Of a DNA stretch of 64,000 bases, positions 36,687 through 45,550 are shown piece after piece. The number at the start of each line of letters is the position of its first letter. Position 1 is the stretch's first letter. The notes beneath the pieces were generated by a model, which saw only the letters and a list, made by a program, of their open reading frames with translations, was not told the DNA's origin and made no database searches. The position numbers and the translations under genes were made by a program. This DNA is from Cysteiniphilum sp. JM-1. GTDB lineage: Bacteria; Pseudomonadota; Gammaproteobacteria; Francisellales; Francisellaceae. The stretch is taken from the NCBI RefSeq assembly GCF_008711525.1, contig NZ_VXKS01000005.1, positions 62,001 to 126,000 on the forward strand, read 5' to 3'.

Positions 36687-37355
36687 CTAAAATTGAAATG
36701 TCTTATCTTGTAACCTTTGCCCTACTGGCTTATAAACATCAAAAGTTGACATTTGCTGGTAAGATCCATCTGTATTCTTTTGTACCAAAACAGCCTTAGC
36801 ATAGCTATCTTTTTCTAGAAAGTACAACATTCTACCATTGGCAGCGAGATATTTTAGATAATCGGTAGGCTCTGATTTTTGCATCTCTTTAACAATCACT
36901 AAATCAAACACATTATGTTGTTGGAGTAATTGATTTAAAGCATCAATTTTATTTTCTTTATTCACATGATATTTAGCATTGTAAACACCAATCGTTTTTA
37001 ATGCATTTTTGACGTGATTTAACATATCTTCATGCTGATCGACGACATCAACGAGCTTAGTAAGCTTTGCTAAAAGTGCAGTTAAGTAACCACTGCCACA
37101 GCCAATCTCAAGTACTCTTTCATGCTTTTTAGGTTGCAGCAATTGCAGCATTTTAGTCACTGTTTGCGGTGTCAACTCATATTGATGATGATTAAGAGGA
37201 ATCTCAACCTCTGAATATGCCACCTCTTTGTAATTGCTAGGGACAAAAACCTCACGTGGGGTATCAATGATCACACTGAGCAAATCACCGTAGGGCACAC
37301 CTAATGTGCGTATCTGCTGTTTGATCATATTCTCTTTTGCAAGCTCTATATTCAT
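36687..37355 (-). CDS. Pcm-like class I SAM-dependent methyltransferase
   Basis: A 222-residue protein of the protein-L-isoaspartate methyltransferase family. The SAM-binding motif VLEIGCGSGYLTALLA (about residues 78-93), the MIKQQIRTLGV N-terminus and DTPREVFVP are clear. The substrate-loop motif of true PIMT (about GYGQTISQP) is replaced by LNHHQYELTP, so isoaspartyl repair is doubtful. I chose the ATG over a TTG two codons upstream. It probably shares a transcript with tolC; its real substrate is unknown. Confidence 0.85.
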   Translation of the reverse strand: MNIELAKENMIKQQIRTLGVPYGDLLSVIIDTPREVFVPSNYKEVAYSEVEIPLNHHQYELTPQTVTKMLQLLQPKKHERVLEIGCGSGYLTALLAKLTKLVDVVDQHEDMLNHVKNALKTIGVYNAKYHVNKENKIDALNQLLQQHNVFDLVIVKEMQKSEPTDYLKYLAANGRMLYFLEKDSYAKAVLVQKNTDGSYQQMSTFDVYKPVGQRLQDKTFQF

Positions 37356-37590
37356 GCACAAAACCTTTTTTCTTTTTTGCTTTCTTTATATTTTAAGTCT
37401 AAACCAATTTGGTCAGTGGCAACTTAGTCACTTCCACTTTTAAGTGAAGCGCACTATATCATAATTTAGTGCTGGTTATTCTAAATGCATTAGTTAAGAT
37501 ATTCAAATACTGTTAGCGCTTATTACATCGCTTTTAAATGACGTATTCAGCTCAATATAAAAGAGTTTTTAGATTTTCCTAAATTTTAGC

Positions 37591-37630
37591 TGGACAGATC
37601 ACAGTTACGCATGTATCGTTACACTAATAC
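37591..37630 (+). promoter_or_regulatory. Candidate trpR promoter with overlapping imperfect palindrome
   Basis: TGGACA at 37591-37596 and TATCGT at 37614-37619 are 17 bases apart. An imperfect palindrome with GTAT/ATAC ends (37613-37630) covers the -10 and start region, where autoregulation by TrpR would act. It is not a good match to the E. coli trp operator. The rest of the 290-base divergent gap shows nothing further. Confidence 0.35.
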
Positions 37631-37644
37631 AAAAATTTGGTCGG

Positions 37645-37926
37645 ATGATCATGGAATCCAACTGGAAAAGTTTAGTTAAACTGTTACAACAAACAAATGA
37701 TGAAACTGAAATGACAAAATTATTGGATTTTTTGTTCACACTTGAGGAAAAACATCAGATATCTAATCGCTATGCTTTAGCGGAGCTTATGATATTAGGT
37801 GAGAAACCGCAACGTGAAATTGCTAAGAATCTCGGGGTCAGCATTAGCACTGTAACGCGTTGTTCTAACGCATTGAAAGTGTTACCTGACGAAATAAAAC
37901 AAAAGTTCATACAACCACAAAGCTAA
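37645..37926 (+). CDS. trpR: Trp operon repressor TrpR
   Basis: Tryptophan-responsive repressor. The 93-residue protein matches the all-helical TrpR fold: LLDFLFTLEEKHQISNRYALAELMILGEKPQREIAKNLGVSISTVTRCSNALK. The helix-turn-helix QREIAKNLGVSISTVTRCSN parallels E. coli [20 protein letters not shown]. An in-frame ATG two codons later is an alternative start. No trp biosynthesis genes are in the window, so its targets lie elsewhere. Confidence 0.92.
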   Translation: MIMESNWKSLVKLLQQTNDETEMTKLLDFLFTLEEKHQISNRYALAELMILGEKPQREIAKNLGVSISTVTRCSNALKVLPDEIKQKFIQPQS

Positions 37927-37953
37927 AAAAAGCCAATACTTAAGGAGCGCTTT

Positions 37954-38454
37954 ATGACGATTCAAGCACTAACAAAAGCACATCAATCACAAGTTCAACA
38001 ACTTTTTGCTGATGTAAACTTTTTTAATGCTGAATGGTTTTTTAGTCCAAGACAGCTCTTTTTTGGCTTTTTTACCAAGAGCAACGAACTGACCGGCGTT
38101 GCTCACATTGAAATCTATCACAACGCCATGATTGTCAAAACATTGACAACACACAAAGCACACCGCAATCAAAAAATTGCAGCGAAATTACTAGCCCATA
38201 TTGAACAGCTTGCTGATAAGCTTAATTGCGATGCGTTATATGCATTTACACAATTTGGTGCAAACTACCTTGAGTGCAGTGGTTTTGAGCAAACAATCAA
38301 GACCAAACTGTCACTACAAATGCGTGATTATATGTCTAATCACAACTTAAGCGACACAATCATTATGAAAAAGGTATTATCCAACGCAAAAAAGTATCTA
38401 ATGCGGCAAGAATCGCTAACAACTCAAGCCCAATTGAGTCATCTTGTCGCATAA
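37954..38454 (+). CDS. GNAT-family N-acetyltransferase
   Basis: A 166-residue protein with a probable GNAT fold. It has GVAHIEIYHNAMIVKTLTTHKAHRNQKIAAKLLAHIEQLADKL, which is the acetyl-CoA loop in the divergent form HRNQKIAAKLL. ALYAFTQFGANYLECSGFEQ follows, the usual beta6/7 region before a bulge. The substrate cannot be inferred. A strong AAGGAG site precedes the ATG, and the gene follows trpR by 27 bases, suggesting cotranscription. Confidence 0.8.
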   Translation: MTIQALTKAHQSQVQQLFADVNFFNAEWFFSPRQLFFGFFTKSNELTGVAHIEIYHNAMIVKTLTTHKAHRNQKIAAKLLAHIEQLADKLNCDALYAFTQFGANYLECSGFEQTIKTKLSLQMRDYMSNHNLSDTIIMKKVLSNAKKYLMRQESLTTQAQLSHLVA

Positions 38455-38547
38455 ATTAATTTCTTGATTTAAATACGTCTATTTAACTACCTATGCAAAT
38501 ATTATCAGGTATTTTTTGAGATCCTCGTATCAAGTCCGAGAATTGTC

Positions 38548-38570
38548 ATATTCGGGCTTGACCCGAATAT
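38548..38570. repeat. Short palindromic intergenic repeat
   Basis: A perfect 9-base-pair hairpin, ATATTCGGG / CCCGAATAT with loop CTTGA, in the gap between the GNAT gene and murG, which converge. It resembles dispersed genomic palindromes. It could also act as a bidirectional terminator-like structure, although there is no T-run. Confidence 0.65.
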
Positions 38571-38612
38571 CCATCATTACCAAGAAACTATTGTTTAGAC
38601 ACTCACTTGCAT

Positions 38613-39716
38613 TCAACCAGCAAGATATTTTTTAATCTCTGCTACAACTTTTTCGACAGCATCTAACTTTGCAACACCTTTTGCATGACTCGACATTTTC
38701 TCAAGCTCGGCACGATTCATGTCCATTGCACGCACAAAAGCCATTAACTTTTGCGCATTAAAATTCTGCTCACGAATACAAATCGCCGCCTCTGCCTGAA
38801 CTAGAAATTGCGCATTGTGATATTGATGATCATCTACCGCTTGGGAAAAAGGCACAAAAAAAGCAGGCACTCCCGCACAAGCAACTTCAGAAACAGTTAG
38901 AGCGCCTGCTCGACAAACAACGATATCTGCCCATTGATAAGCTGCTGCCATATCACTAATAAAAGGTTCAACTTTAAGCTCACACTTATAATCAGCGCAT
39001 ACTTCATCATAGGCGTCTTTTGTCTCTTCATAAGTCCTCTCACCTGTTTGGTGCCACAGATTAACGCAAGCATCTTTCGGCAAGTCACGCACGAACTCTG
39101 GCATCGCGTCATTTAATATCTTAGCCCCTTGACTACCCCCTAACACCAAAACATTTAACACATGCTTATAAAAATCATGCTTTTGCTCATGCAACACCTT
39201 AATCTCATCACGAATCGGATTACCAATCACCTCAATACTTGACTTTGCTTTAAAGGCACTTGTTGGAAAGGCACACAACACTTTACGAGCAAATTTAGCG
39301 AGTGTTTTATTGGTCATCCCTGGACGCGCGTTTTGCTCATGAATGATTAAAGGCACACGCATAAGGCGAGCTGCTAGACCACCAGGTCCTGCTGCATAGC
39401 CACCAAAACCAACAACCACTTTGACTTTTTGCTTACGAATAACACGCATTGCCTGTAAGACTGCATAACTCAAACTAAAGGGTAAGCTTAATTTTTTGAG
39501 CATGCCTTTTTTACGCACGCCACGAACAGATAGATAAAACAGTGGATAACGCTCACCAACTAGTTTAGTCTCAAGACCGTATTCAGTACCAAGCCATGAT
39601 ACCTCAACATTTTGACGTTTAAGTTCATCTGCTACCGCTAACGCTGGGAATATATGCCCACCAGTTCCTCCTGCCATGATAAGCACACTGTGTTTTGAAT
39701 TATGATTATGCTTCAT
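38613..39716 (-). CDS. murG: UDP-GlcNAc--undecaprenyl-pyrophosphoryl-MurNAc-pentapeptide transferase MurG
   Basis: Makes lipid II on the inner face of the membrane. The 367-residue protein shows MAGGTGGHIFPALAVADEL, VVGFGGYAAGPGGLAARL, IIHEQNARPG, the second domain LVLGGSQGAKILND and the C-terminal RAGALTVSEVACAGVPAFFVPF. It is alone here, away from the usual dcw cluster partners. The promoter should lie in the divergent gap with purD. Confidence 0.97.
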   Translation of the reverse strand: MKHNHNSKHSVLIMAGGTGGHIFPALAVADELKRQNVEVSWLGTEYGLETKLVGERYPLFYLSVRGVRKKGMLKKLSLPFSLSYAVLQAMRVIRKQKVKVVVGFGGYAAGPGGLAARLMRVPLIIHEQNARPGMTNKTLAKFARKVLCAFPTSAFKAKSSIEVIGNPIRDEIKVLHEQKHDFYKHVLNVLVLGGSQGAKILNDAMPEFVRDLPKDACVNLWHQTGERTYEETKDAYDEVCADYKCELKVEPFISDMAAAYQWADIVVCRAGALTVSEVACAGVPAFFVPFSQAVDDHQYHNAQFLVQAEAAICIREQNFNAQKLMAFVRAMDMNRAELEKMSSHAKGVAKLDAVEKVVAEIKKYLAG

Positions 39717-39837
39717 GCCATCCCTTATCTATGTCATCTCACAAATTTTGCTAAATTGTACAGCACATCTTATCTGCAGCAAATGATTATGCGCTAATTT
39801 ATATATACACATATAATATACGCTTAGCAAATAACAC

Positions 39838-39865
39838 CTGCAAAATGATTTCCTAATGATATACT
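39838..39865 (+). promoter_or_regulatory. Candidate extended -10 promoter of purD
   Basis: TGATATACT at 39857-39865 gives an extended -10 (TG one base before TATACT). A weak -35, CTGCAA at 39838-39843, is 16 bases upstream. It lies about 45 bases before the purD ATG. Confidence 0.5.
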
Positions 39866-39910
39866 GACGAGCATCTAAAATTTATAAACTTAATGCCGAA
39901 GGAATCCTGG

Positions 39911-41200
39911 ATGAAAATATTAGTTATTGGTAATGGTGGTCGTGAACACGCACTGGCGTGGAAACTTGCTCAATCTGAGCATGCTACACATATCTATGTC
40001 GCTCCTGGCAATGCCGGCACTGAGCGCGAGGATAAGGTCAGCAATGTTGACATTGCGGTGACTGATATTCCGCACTTAATAAACTTTGCCAAAGATAACG
40101 AAATTGAGTTAACTATCGTGGGACCTGAATTACCCCTTAGTCTTGGGGTTGTCGATGAATTTGAAGCGCACGGTTTAAACTGCTTGGGACCGAAAAAGCA
40201 ATGCGCACAACTGGAATCCTCTAAAGCCTTTAGTAAAGACTTTATGACCAAATACAATATACCAACAGCCCGCTATCAAAACTTCACCGAAGTTGACAAA
40301 GCCAAAACATATCTCAAAGAAATGAGCTTACCCGTTGTTATCAAAGCCAGTGGCTTAGCTGCAGGCAAGGGCGTTGTTATTGCCCAAACCATGGATGAAG
40401 CCCAAAGCACGATCGAAGACATGCTTGAAGGAAATCGCTTTGGTGATGCCGGTTGCGAGATTGTTGTCGAAGAGTTCCTTAATGGCGAGGAAGCAAGCTT
40501 TATTGTGCTGTGTGATGGTACACATGCGCTAGCAATGGCAAGCTCCCAAGATCACAAAGCACGTGATAATGGTGATAAAGGACCAAACACTGGTGGCATG
40601 GGCGCTTACTCGCCAGCACCCATTGTTACCAATGAAGTTCATCAACAAGTCATGCAACAGATTATTCAACCTGTCCTTGATGGCATGAAAAATGAAGGTG
40701 AAGCTTATAAGGGCTTCTTGTATGCTGGGCTCATGATTATGCCAAATGGCGAGATCAAAACATTGGAGTTTAATTGCCGCTTTGGCGACCCTGAAACACA
40801 ACCTATTATGATGCGTTTAGAGTCTGATTTAGTTGAACTTGCATTTGCTGCATTAAATGAAGAGCTTGACGAATATGAAGCTCACTGGAATCCAAGCACA
40901 GCCCTAGGCGTGGTCATGGCAGCAGGCGGCTATCCTAACAACTATAATACTGGGGATATTATTATTGGACTTGATCAAGCACATCAAACTAACAGTAAAG
41001 TCTTTCATGCTGGCACCAAGCGCGATGGGGTAAGTATTGTCACCAACGGCGGGCGTGTACTTTGCGCTACTGCTTTAGGCAATGATATTGAAGAAGCCTA
41101 TGCTCATGCTTATAAATTGGTTGATAGCATTACTTGGCAGAATGAATATCACCGCACAGACATTGGTAAAAAAGCATTTTCCAAAACCTCAACACATTAA
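39911..41200 (+). CDS. purD: Phosphoribosylamine--glycine ligase
   Basis: Second step of purine synthesis, an ATP-grasp ligase. The 429-residue protein begins MKILVIGNGGREHALAWKLAQ and has GPELPLSLGVVDEF and KASGLAAGKGVVIA. The ATP-grasp metal site is at TLEFNCRFGDPETQP, and SPAPIV lies in the substrate loop. AAGGA precedes the chosen ATG; an upstream ATG would add six residues. Its stop overlaps that of the convergent cupin gene. Confidence 0.97.
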   Translation: MKILVIGNGGREHALAWKLAQSEHATHIYVAPGNAGTEREDKVSNVDIAVTDIPHLINFAKDNEIELTIVGPELPLSLGVVDEFEAHGLNCLGPKKQCAQLESSKAFSKDFMTKYNIPTARYQNFTEVDKAKTYLKEMSLPVVIKASGLAAGKGVVIAQTMDEAQSTIEDMLEGNRFGDAGCEIVVEEFLNGEEASFIVLCDGTHALAMASSQDHKARDNGDKGPNTGGMGAYSPAPIVTNEVHQQVMQQIIQPVLDGMKNEGEAYKGFLYAGLMIMPNGEIKTLEFNCRFGDPETQPIMMRLESDLVELAFAALNEELDEYEAHWNPSTALGVVMAAGGYPNNYNTGDIIIGLDQAHQTNSKVFHAGTKRDGVSIVTNGGRVLCATALGNDIEEAYAHAYKLVDSITWQNEYHRTDIGKKAFSKTSTH

Positions 41201-41679
41201 CAATAAGACTCACCGACTTTGGCAAGCTCCTGCCACCGCATAAAATCAACCACTTCTTTGTCGCCCTCTTTGGGCGCCCACTTGGCAAAATCATCTTCGG
41301 CTGTTGGCGTAAAAGGTCCAGGCTTTACTTCAAAAAATAAAGCATCTTCACTGATCGCATACAATGCATGCCATGTATTGGGTTTCATCTCAAACCCCAA
41401 AGTATCCCCATCTGCACCAAGCACAAACTTGTCAACAATAACACCCATACCATCATAAATAAGCACGCCCATTTGACCTTTAAGCGCTATGATCAACTCC
41501 CACTTATGTGATTCTGAGTGTCTATGCGGGCGAATATAAGTGCCCTTTTTAAGATGAATAGCTAATCGATTGACTGGGTCTGATAACTCAGCGTGGAAAT
41601 TATGGTGTGCACGTAAACGCGGTGATTCCTTGGCATTTTGTGCCATAGCAGTCATTAACGCATGATCGATTTTTTTCAT
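41197..41679 (-). CDS. WbuC-family cupin-fold metalloprotein
   Basis: A 160-residue cupin. Residues 20-60 carry RLRAHHNFHAELSDPVNRLAIHLKKGTYIRPHRH, the usual WbuC pattern with the metal-binding PHRH. It continues through HKWELIIALKGQMGVLIYD and a second cupin strand pair around NTWHALYAI. WbuC genes usually sit in O-antigen clusters and their enzymatic role is not settled; here the gene is among housekeeping genes. The final 30 residues (PKEGDKEVVDFMRW) extend beyond the core. Confidence 0.85.
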   Translation of the reverse strand: MKKIDHALMTAMAQNAKESPRLRAHHNFHAELSDPVNRLAIHLKKGTYIRPHRHSESHKWELIIALKGQMGVLIYDGMGVIVDKFVLGADGDTLGFEMKPNTWHALYAISEDALFFEVKPGPFTPTAEDDFAKWAPKEGDKEVVDFMRWQELAKVGESYC

Positions 41680-41708
41680 ATAAATACAGATCCTATTTCA
41701 AAAGTGTC

Positions 41709-42176
41709 TTACTTTAAACTTCTGATAAATGCTAACACTTCTTCAACATGCCCTGGCACTTTGACTTTACGCCATTCTTTGATAAGTTTGCCTTCCATAT
41801 CAATCACAAACGTGCTGCGCTCAATGCCCATGTATTTTTTACCAAACATGCTTTTTTCTTTCAGCACAGCAAATGCCTCACAAAGCACTTTTTCAGTATC
41901 AGCAATCAGCTCAAACGGCATATGATATTTTGCCTTGAACTTCTCATGTGAATTTAAGGTGTCTTTTGATACACCGAAGATTATGGCATTAACTTTAGCA
42001 AAATCGTTATAATGATCGGTAAATCCAATACTTTCCGTGGTGCATCCTGGCGTACTATCCTTTGGATAAAAGTAAATCACCAAATAATTGCCACGGTAAT
42101 CATCAAGTGTAAATATTTTGTTTGAGGTCATTGCCACCTGCGGCAAGCTTATTTTTTCACCCACTTGCAAAGTCAT
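41709..42176 (-). CDS. bcp: Thiol peroxidase of the BCP/PrxQ type
   Basis: Reduces peroxides with thioredoxin. The 155-residue protein has YFYPKDSTPGCTTESIGF with the peroxidatic Cys at residue 45. The usual resolving Cys five residues later (TPGCTVQAC in E. coli) is replaced, so it may work as a 1-Cys enzyme. GVSKDTLNSHEKF and GKKYMGIERSTFVID complete the family pattern. TTAGGAG fixes this ATG; a longer in-frame start lacks support. Confidence 0.95.
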   Translation of the reverse strand: MTLQVGEKISLPQVAMTSNKIFTLDDYRGNYLVIYFYPKDSTPGCTTESIGFTDHYNDFAKVNAIIFGVSKDTLNSHEKFKAKYHMPFELIADTEKVLCEAFAVLKEKSMFGKKYMGIERSTFVIDMEGKLIKEWRKVKVPGHVEEVLAFIRSLK

Positions 42177-42247
42177 CTTGCATACTCCTAAACTTTCATT
42201 ATCATAAACACCTGTGTACTTTAACAAAGATAATCTTGAGATAAAGC

Positions 42248-42781
42248 ATGTTACAACAAAAACCTTTTATTTTAGATCCCATCAAAGCTGCTAAAGAAGG
42301 CATGGTGCTTAATCAAACCTTGAGTTTTTCACACTTATCCTCACTACACGAATGCATTGTTGATGGCACTTATGATTTTCAACTTAACCTTAAATTCCAC
42401 TTTGAAAACAATAAACCATTACTTGATGGACAGCTTGCTGGCAAGATAACACTTATTTGCCAAAGATCGCTTGAACCTTTTGAGTTTCGCTTTGATGATC
42501 CGGTTAAACTTGGCTTTGTGACAGATGATCGTTTTTTTAAAAACTTCCCAGCCACTTATGATCCATATATTTATAAAGATAATCAAATCAATCTCGTTGA
42601 ACTATTAGAAGAGGAAATCCTGCTCTCAATTCCAATGATCCCAAAAAAATCACTTAATGATTGTCAAGCTGAACAAAATACGTCATACTATGGCGTTTTT
42701 GAAACTAGCGACACCGAAAAGCAGGACAAACCGAACCCGTTTTCTGCTTTAAAAGAGCTAAAATTTACAAAGAAAGATTAA
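42248..42781 (+). CDS. yceD: YceD/DUF177 large-ribosomal-subunit rRNA accumulation protein
   Basis: A 177-residue family member needed for normal 23S rRNA levels in other bacteria. It has LDGQLAGKITLICQRSLEPFEFRFDDPVKLGFV, with the single conserved Cys, and INLVELLEEEILLSIPMIP, the family core. It is immediately upstream of rpmF, which is the conserved arrangement yceD-rpmF-plsX-fabH. Confidence 0.93.
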   Translation: MLQQKPFILDPIKAAKEGMVLNQTLSFSHLSSLHECIVDGTYDFQLNLKFHFENNKPLLDGQLAGKITLICQRSLEPFEFRFDDPVKLGFVTDDRFFKNFPATYDPYIYKDNQINLVELLEEEILLSIPMIPKKSLNDCQAEQNTSYYGVFETSDTEKQDKPNPFSALKELKFTKKD

Positions 42782-42811
42782 TATTAAAGTAGTGAAATAG
42801 GAGAATTAATA

Positions 42812-42997
42812 ATGGCTGTACAGCAAAATAAAAAGAGTCGTTCAAGAAGAGATATGCGTCGTTCACATGATGCGTTAACTGCTTCAGCACTTTCAACTGA
42901 CAAAACAACTGGCGAAATGCACTTACGTCACCACGTGTCTGCAAACGGTTACTACAAAGGTAAGAAAGTAGTTGCTGTTGCTTCTGATGATGAATAG
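42812..42997 (+). CDS. rpmF: 50S ribosomal protein L32
   Basis: A 61-residue protein beginning [22 protein letters not shown] and ending with [23 protein letters not shown] lies before the ATG. It lacks the zinc-binding cysteines, as in other gammaproteobacterial L32. Confidence 0.98.
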   Translation: MAVQQNKKSRSRRDMRRSHDALTASALSTDKTTGEMHLRHHVSANGYYKGKKVVAVASDDE

Positions 42998-43033
42998 AAT
43001 AGCTGCACGATAAGGCAATTATTCTGTATTACT

Positions 43034-44080
43034 GTGACCAGTTCAATATCTTATAAAATATCTATTGATGCCATGGGTGGTGACCATGGATTAAAAACCA
43101 CCATTCCAGCCTGCTTATCTGCGCTGAAAAAATTCCCTGATTTGCATATTTGTCTCGTTGGCATCGCCAAAGATATCGAGCAATTTCTAACTGCACATAA
43201 AACGCCATATGATACGACACGTCTATCAATTGTTAACGCCAATGAAATTGTTGAGATGGACGAATCTCCTGCATTAGCGCTTCGCAATAAAAAAGACTCA
43301 TCAATGCGCGTTGCCATTAATCTTGTTAAAAGCGGCGAGGTTGATGCTTGTGTGAGCGCAGGCAATACGGGTGCTTTGATGGCAACTTCAAAATTTGTAT
43401 TAAAAACACTTAACGAAATTGATCGCCCAGCAATCGTTTATGCAATTCCCTCGCTAGATCGCAAAACCAAGAAAATGAATCCTGTCTACATGCTTGATCT
43501 GGGTGCCAATGTCAACTGCTCATCGGAGCAGCTTTTCCAGTTTGGCATTATGGGCTCTGTATTAGCAGCAAATCTTAAGGGCACTGAACGCCCACGAGTT
43601 GCCTTACTTAATATCGGCGAAGAAGAAATGAAAGGCTTAGACAGCATCAAACAAGCTGCCAAGATGCTACAAAATTGTGACCATATCAACTACATCGGTT
43701 ATGTCGAAGGCAATGATATTTTTTCAGCCAAAGCTGACGTGATCGTTTGTGATGGCTTTGCCGGAAATATCGCCCTTAAAACAATGGAAGGTACGGCTAA
43801 ACTTATTGCTGACATGTTAAAAGATAGCTTTAACAACAGCATTTTCTCTAAGCTTGCGATGTTGATCAGCGCGCCAGTGCTGACAGGACTTAAACGCAAA
43901 CTCGATACCAACCAATATAATGGTGCGTCTTTGCTTGGTTTAAGAGGTATTGTGATTAAAAGCCATGGTGGCGCTTCAGCTGAAGCTTTTGAAACTGCCA
44001 TTTACGAAGCAATCAAAGAAATCAAATACAATATCCCGCAAAAAACACAGGCGCAAATTGAGCGCATTATGCAATCTTAA
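43034..44080 (+). CDS. plsX: Phosphate acyltransferase PlsX
   Basis: Makes acyl phosphate from acyl-ACP for phospholipid synthesis. The 348-residue protein has ISIDAMGGDHGLKTTIPACL, SMRVAINLVKSGEVDACVSAGNTGALMA and LLNIGEEEMKG. NIALKTMEGTAKLIADMLK and LLGLRGIVIKSHGGASAEAF follow. I take the GTG start because no ATG fits and it keeps the 36-base gap from rpmF; this start is not certain. Confidence 0.96.
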   Translation: MTSSISYKISIDAMGGDHGLKTTIPACLSALKKFPDLHICLVGIAKDIEQFLTAHKTPYDTTRLSIVNANEIVEMDESPALALRNKKDSSMRVAINLVKSGEVDACVSAGNTGALMATSKFVLKTLNEIDRPAIVYAIPSLDRKTKKMNPVYMLDLGANVNCSSEQLFQFGIMGSVLAANLKGTERPRVALLNIGEEEMKGLDSIKQAAKMLQNCDHINYIGYVEGNDIFSAKADVIVCDGFAGNIALKTMEGTAKLIADMLKDSFNNSIFSKLAMLISAPVLTGLKRKLDTNQYNGASLLGLRGIVIKSHGGASAEAFETAIYEAIKEIKYNIPQKTQAQIERIMQS

Positions 44081-44090
44081 GGCCAGAATA

Positions 44091-45056
44091 ATGTTTGCAA
44101 AGATCACGGGCACAGGCAGTTACTTACCCGCCAAAGTATTACATAACACCGATATTGCCAAAATGGTTGATACCTCTGATGAATGGATCACGCAACGCGT
44201 TGGTATCAAACAGCGCCATATTGCCAATGAATCAGAAACTACAGCACATATGGCAATTGAAGCTGCCAAAAACGCCATGAGTATGGGCAATATTCAAGCT
44301 CAAGATATTGACCTTATCATTGTTGCCACAGGAACAGCGGATTACATCATGCCGTCGACTGCAAGCATTGTGCAAACACAAATAGGTGCACCTTGTTGCC
44401 CCTCATTTGATATTAGTGCGGCATGCAGTGGTTTTGTTTATGCTGTTGATATTGCTAAACAATATATTGAAAACGGCAGCGCCAAAAATGCCTTAGTCAT
44501 TGCTTCTGAGCGCATGTCACGCACATTGGATTGGCAAGATCGCTCAACCTGTGTTCTATTTGGTGATGGTGCCGGTGCGATTATCCTAAGCCAAAGTAAT
44601 GAAGCGGGTATTATTGCCTCAACGCTTTATTGTGATGGTGAAGGCAAAGATATGCTAAATATCCCAGGACTTTTAAGTAAAGTACCATTTACCCAAGCTC
44701 ATTATCATGCGATGTTACACATGGAAGGCAATAAGGTCTTTAAAAAGGCTGTTTCTAAGCTTAGTGATTTGGTATCTGATTTATTAACTAAAGCCAATAT
44801 GCAAGATTCAGATATTGACTGGCTAGTACCCCATCAAGCCAACTACCGTATTCTTGAAGCCACTGCCAAGAAGCTTAATATGCCGATGTCACAGGTGATC
44901 CTTACCCTTGAAAACCATGGCAACACTTCAGCGGCCTCCATTCCTTTGGCACTTGATCATGCCGTACGCAACAACCAAATAAAGCCAGGACAAACCATCC
45001 TTACCGAAGCCTTTGGTGCTGGTCTTGTTTGGGGTGGATTTATCGCCAAGTTTTAA
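44091..45056 (+). CDS. fabH: 3-oxoacyl-ACP synthase III
   Basis: Starts fatty-acid synthesis from acetyl-CoA and malonyl-ACP. The 321-residue protein has the Cys-His-Asn triad in ISAACSGF, VPHQANYR and ENHGNTSAA. It begins MFAKITGTGSYLPAKVLHN, with TSDEWITQRVGIKQRH as the conserved N-terminal loop. AAGG precedes the ATG, 11 bases after plsX; longer upstream in-frame starts run into plsX and are not used. Confidence 0.97.
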   Translation: MFAKITGTGSYLPAKVLHNTDIAKMVDTSDEWITQRVGIKQRHIANESETTAHMAIEAAKNAMSMGNIQAQDIDLIIVATGTADYIMPSTASIVQTQIGAPCCPSFDISAACSGFVYAVDIAKQYIENGSAKNALVIASERMSRTLDWQDRSTCVLFGDGAGAIILSQSNEAGIIASTLYCDGEGKDMLNIPGLLSKVPFTQAHYHAMLHMEGNKVFKKAVSKLSDLVSDLLTKANMQDSDIDWLVPHQANYRILEATAKKLNMPMSQVILTLENHGNTSAASIPLALDHAVRNNQIKPGQTILTEAFGAGLVWGGFIAKF

Positions 45057-45057
45057 C

Positions 45058-45477
45058 ATGCCACAAAAAATTAACTGCATTTGCCTTTGTCAACGGATCC
45101 GTTTTAACTGTGAAGCCAGCAAAATAGCAGCTTTCTGCCATTGTAGCGTTTGCCAGAAATCACACGGCACGCCCTTTGCTGCACAACTCTCCATAAAACC
45201 TCAAAGCCTTATGATTGAGCATGGCAAGGAATATTTAAAAAGCTATGCATCATCACATGACTTGCTACGCATGTTTTGCAGTCATTGTGGCAGTCGACTC
45301 TACAATATAAGTAAAGATAAACAGTCTTATGCCAGCGTTGCCTTAAGTGCAATTGATAACAAAAACGCTGTATTCAAAATCAAAGCTCATATATGCACTG
45401 ACACTAAAGCAGATTATTATCAAATCAATGATTCCATTAAACAATACCCAGATTTCTTTGGTATTGATCGCAAATAA
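45058..45477 (+). CDS. GFA-family zinc protein
   Basis: A 139-residue member of the GFA/DUF636 family. Zinc-binding cysteines appear in CICLCQRIRFNC, FCHCSVCQK and FCSHCGSRLYN, in the normal order. Despite the family name (glutathione-dependent formaldehyde-activating), most members have no proven activity. The ATG is two bases after the fabH stop, so it is probably read through from the fab operon. Confidence 0.9.
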   Translation: MPQKINCICLCQRIRFNCEASKIAAFCHCSVCQKSHGTPFAAQLSIKPQSLMIEHGKEYLKSYASSHDLLRMFCSHCGSRLYNISKDKQSYASVALSAIDNKNAVFKIKAHICTDTKADYYQINDSIKQYPDFFGIDRK

Positions 45478-45550
45478 CAATAAAGCATACTTGAAAAGAC
45501 CTAAGGCATCATGCAGAATGCATCTAGTTTAAATTTATACTTTGATCGAC

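Noticed and set aside
37613-37630. trp operator in front of trpR
   Set aside because: The palindrome is imperfect and differs from the known operator core, so it is listed only as part of a weak promoter candidate, not as an operator.
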